DNA from: Gammaproteobacteria bacterium UBA4475
Lineage (GTDB): Bacteria; Pseudomonadota; Gammaproteobacteria; Pseudomonadales; Azotimanducaceae
Direction: 5' to 3'
NCBI GenBank assembly: GCA_002389265.1
Contig: DGOD01000103.1
Span: forward strand, 1 to 7,613
Length of the DNA: 7,613 bases
The position numbers were made by a program, and so were the translations under genes. Below the pieces are notes generated by a model that ran no database searches, was not told the DNA's origin, and was given only the letters and a program-made list of their open reading frames with translations. Of the stretch, positions 5,935-7,613 are shown piece by piece; the first letter of the stretch is position 1, and every line of letters starts with the position of its first letter.

Positions 5935-7032
5935 ATGTTATTACATTCGCTCACATTGCCCGTGCCCGACTTTGAGCAGGCCTCCGGCTGGCAAATCAAA
6001 CCCGAGGGCGCCTGCAAAGGCGATGTCTGCATACCACTGCGAGGCCAGTCTGGTGAGACCCTGCAGGTCGAGCAGCTGGCCAAGGACATGAACCTGCCAC
6101 TGGTGGCAGAGGCCAGCGAACAGTGCTGGGCGCTGGGGCCCGACTCCGTTGGCGGCAAGACGCTGGCCACGGCACTTGCGGCGGATATGACCCTGCCTGA
6201 TCTGGACGGCAACCTGTTTTCCCTGTCGAGCCTCAGGGGCAAGAAGGTGCTGGTCTATGCCTGGGCCCCCTACTGAGGATGCTTCGCTCACCTGTCCGTG
6301 TGGCAGGCCCTTCGCGAAGAATTAGCACCCCAGGGTTTTGAACTGGTCACCGTTGGCATGGATACCTTAGGTGCCGCTGGTTGCCGCGCAGCCATCGAAG
6401 CGGCCAATCCGTCTCACCCCTCTCTGATCGACCAACACCATGTCATGGCTGACCTGTTTGGTGTGATCAACATACCCAACAGCATCTGGATCGATGAAGA
6501 CGGCATGATCGTCAGACCCGCAGAAGCCGCACCACCGCCGCCGATACCGGGTAGCACGCCCCCGGTCATGACCGACATGCCGCCAGAGACGCCGACTCGC
6601 CTGCGCGAGATGCGCGCCGAGGCCATGAAAATTACCACCAATGCCGAGGCCTATCATCAGGCCCTGCGAGACTGGGTCACGAAAGGTAAGGACAGCGAAT
6701 TTGCCCTCGCCCCGGAAGCCGTTATCCAGCGATCTCGACCGCGGAATGCAAGCCAGGCGACGGGCCACGCCCATTTTGAACTAGCGACCCACTTTGTCAC
6801 CCAGGGCAAGCGGGAACTGGCCATTAAGCATTTTCGTGCAGCCCACGCGCTGGTTCCGGATAACTGGACCTTCAGGCGTCAGGCCTGGTCCTTGGAACCC
6901 GTTGGTGACGGTCCTATGGCCCGCTTTTGGCAAGGGCCCGGACCCGAGGGCGACTGGCCCTATGAGGGCGACTGGGTACAGGACATTCGGCGCGAAGGCG
7001 CAGAAAACTACTACGAATCCTGGAAGCCATGA
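5935..7032 (+). CDS. Thioredoxin-fold selenoprotein (ResA/AhpC-like), Sec114 encoded by in-frame TGA
   Basis: Read through the in-frame TGA at 6274-6276, this is one 365-residue protein. Residues 1-75 form a head with C27-x4-C32 and C64. TLPDLDGNLFSLSSLRGKKV (86-105) is the usual lead-in of a TlpA/ResA/AhpC-type thioredoxin fold, ending in strand VLVYAWAPY. The TGA is codon 114, where such proteins carry their attacking Cys, and G115-C116 follow to give U-G-C. Downstream are helix VWQALREELAPQGFELVTVG (122-141) and INIPNSIWIDEDG (178-190) with predicted cis-Pro181. A Pro-rich linker (about 199-219) leads to a helical tail with a TPR-like segment near 276-321. No signal peptide is seen, so it is probably cytosolic. 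The family reduces disulfides or peroxides; the substrate is unknown. Ordinary gene callers would split it into 5935-6276 and about 6298-7032. The alternative is a nonsense mutation of a Cys codon. ATG 5935 lacks a good ribosome binding site. Confidence 0.85.
6274..6276 (+). other. Recoded UGA codon (selenocysteine 114)
   Basis: This TGA is in phase with ATG 5935 on the left and with the long open frame ending at 7032 on the right. Protein homology features continue on both sides without a gap. The context A-P-Y-U-G-C places it at the nucleophilic residue of the thioredoxin fold. One base separates TGA from the Cys codons TGT and TGC, as expected for Sec/Cys interchange. Confidence 0.82.
6282..6319 (+). 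promoter_or_regulatory. Candidate bacterial SECIS element
   Basis: A two-tier hairpin lies inside the coding sequence just after the TGA. The lower stem is CTTCGC (6282-6287) with GCGAAG (6314-6319), six perfect pairs. The internal loop is TCA on one side and CCCTTC on the other. The upper stem is CCTGTC (6291-6296) with GGCAGG (6302-6307), six pairs including one U-G. The apical loop is CGUGU (6297-6301). Twenty bases separate the UGA from the loop, and a G is among the first two loop bases, followed by U. In E. coli fdhF the SelB contact bases are G23-U24 counted from the UGA; the G-U here falls at 25-26. This fits the known bacterial SECIS layout, though no folding energy was computed. Confidence 0.7.
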
Positions 7033-7059
7033 CGGCTTCCTGCAACGCCATTGTTTAAC

Positions 7060-7063
7060 GGAG
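7060..7063 (+). promoter_or_regulatory. Ribosome binding site of the crotonase gene
   Basis: GGAG lies five bases before ATG 7069 and fixes this start. The gap from the selenoprotein stop is 36 bases with no hairpin or T-tract, so the crotonase is probably transcribed together with the selenoprotein gene. Confidence 0.6.
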
Positions 7064-7068
7064 TCAGT

Positions 7069-7613
7069 ATGACCACAGCCGCCGCAGCAAGTGTCCGATA
7101 CGAGTCACCGGTTAATGGCGTCGCCCGTATCGTTCTGGATCGAGCCGATACGCGCAATGCTCAGGACAAAGCCATGTTGTATGCCCTCAATGAGGCCTTC
7201 GACAAGGCCTGCCAGGACAACGCAGTGAATGTGATTGTGCTGGCCGCTGAAGGCCCCCACTTTTCTTCCGGCCACGATCTGCGAGATCGCAGCACTATGG
7301 ATGAGTTTACGCCGGTGGGTACCTGGGGTGGATTTGATCTACCGGGCGCCGAAGGCTATATGGCGGTGGAACAAGAGATTTACCTGGGTCTGTGCTGGCG
7401 CTGGCGCAATCTACCGAAGCCGGTGATTGCAGAAGTGCAAGGCAAAGTCATTGCCGGCGGCCTGATGCTGGTCTGGGTCTGTGACCTGATCGTCGCCAGC
7501 GATGACGCCAGCTTCTCTGACCCCGTGGTCGCCTTTGGCGTCAACGGCGTCGAGTATTTTGCCCATCCTTGGGAAGTGGGGGTACGCAAGGCCAAAGAAA
7601 TGCTGTTTACCGG
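7069..7613 (+). CDS. Enoyl-CoA hydratase/isomerase (crotonase) family protein, 3' end cut by window
   Basis: The window holds 181 codons of a crotonase-fold protein, roughly the N-terminal two thirds; the frame is open at the edge. VARIVLDRADTRNAQD (18-33) is the usual N-terminal strand and turn. FSSGHDLRDR (65-74) gives the first oxyanion-hole backbone and CoA-binding loop. GKVIAGGLMLVWVCDLIVAS (125-144) gives the second oxyanion-hole glycine. Aligned by eye to rat enoyl-CoA hydratase, the two catalytic glutamates (144 and 164) correspond to Met133 and Val153 (FSDPVVAFG), with the same 20-residue spacing. Ordinary hydratase chemistry is therefore doubtful. An isomerase, thioesterase-like or other acyl-CoA activity using different residues is possible. 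Conserved HPWEVGVRKAKEMLFTG follows. GGAG five bases before ATG 7069 supports this start. It follows the selenoprotein gene by 36 bases and is probably co-transcribed. Confidence 0.92.
   Translation, partial: MTTAAAASVRYESPVNGVARIVLDRADTRNAQDKAMLYALNEAFDKACQDNAVNVIVLAAEGPHFSSGHDLRDRSTMDEFTPVGTWGGFDLPGAEGYMAVEQEIYLGLCWRWRNLPKPVIAEVQGKVIAGGLMLVWVCDLIVASDDASFSDPVVAFGVNGVEYFAHPWEVGVRKAKEMLFT

Noticed and set aside
5885..6091. 68-codon open frame just ahead of and overlapping the selenoprotein
   Set aside because: It is in a different phase from the conserved redoxin reading and its translation looks random.
5838..6242. Antisense frame across the selenoprotein head
   Set aside because: Composition matches a shadow of the + strand gene, with no domain or ribosome binding site.
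6274..6276. TGA as a true stop making two separate genes
   Set aside because: Both sides are in the same phase, the fold continues across, the codon is at the active site and a SECIS-like hairpin follows. GTG 6298 as a separate start would cut into the middle of the fold, and it lies inside the hairpin loop with no ribosome binding site.

Overview
The window is a gene-dense stretch of bacterial chromosome in which every supported gene lies on the + strand. The gene set is a CoA-transferase, an amidase, a UbiA-type prenyltransferase, a membrane phosphoglycosyltransferase, a spermidine-synthase-like protein, a thioredoxin-fold redox protein and a crotonase. With moderately high GC, this suggests a heterotrophic, probably aquatic, Gammaproteobacterium or a related proteobacterium. 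That assignment is inference from protein style only; no marker gene is present.

Layout: positions 1-97 hold two short tandem-repeat blocks, followed by about 300 bases with no convincing gene. A family III (CaiB/BaiF) CoA-transferase occupies 396-1580. An amidase-signature hydrolase follows at about 1765-3195 and seems to use a non-ATG start (CTG behind a strong GGAGG). A UbiA-superfamily prenyltransferase (3353-4276) and a PglC/WcaJ-type sugar-phosphate transferase (4281-4985) are separated by four bases and form a translationally tight pair. A spermidine-synthase-fold protein (5079-5828) ends just before a strong hairpin. The last, partial gene (7069 to the window edge) is an enoyl-CoA hydratase/isomerase-family protein.

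The most important observation is at 5935-7032. Two reading pieces usually split at an opal codon (TGA, 6274-6276) are in the same frame. Together they make one 365-residue thioredoxin-fold (ResA/TlpA/AhpC-like) protein. The TGA falls exactly at the redox-active position (W-A-P-Y-[TGA]-G-C). It is followed at the right distance by a two-tier hairpin (6282-6319) with the layout of a bacterial SECIS element. I read this as a selenoprotein with selenocysteine at residue 114. The host should therefore encode selA, selB, selC and selD elsewhere.

Functionally, the CoA-transferase and crotonase point to acyl-CoA metabolism, perhaps of unusual or branched acids. The prenyltransferase and phosphoglycosyltransferase point to membrane isoprenoid or glycan assembly. 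No single pathway linking all the genes can be shown from this window.
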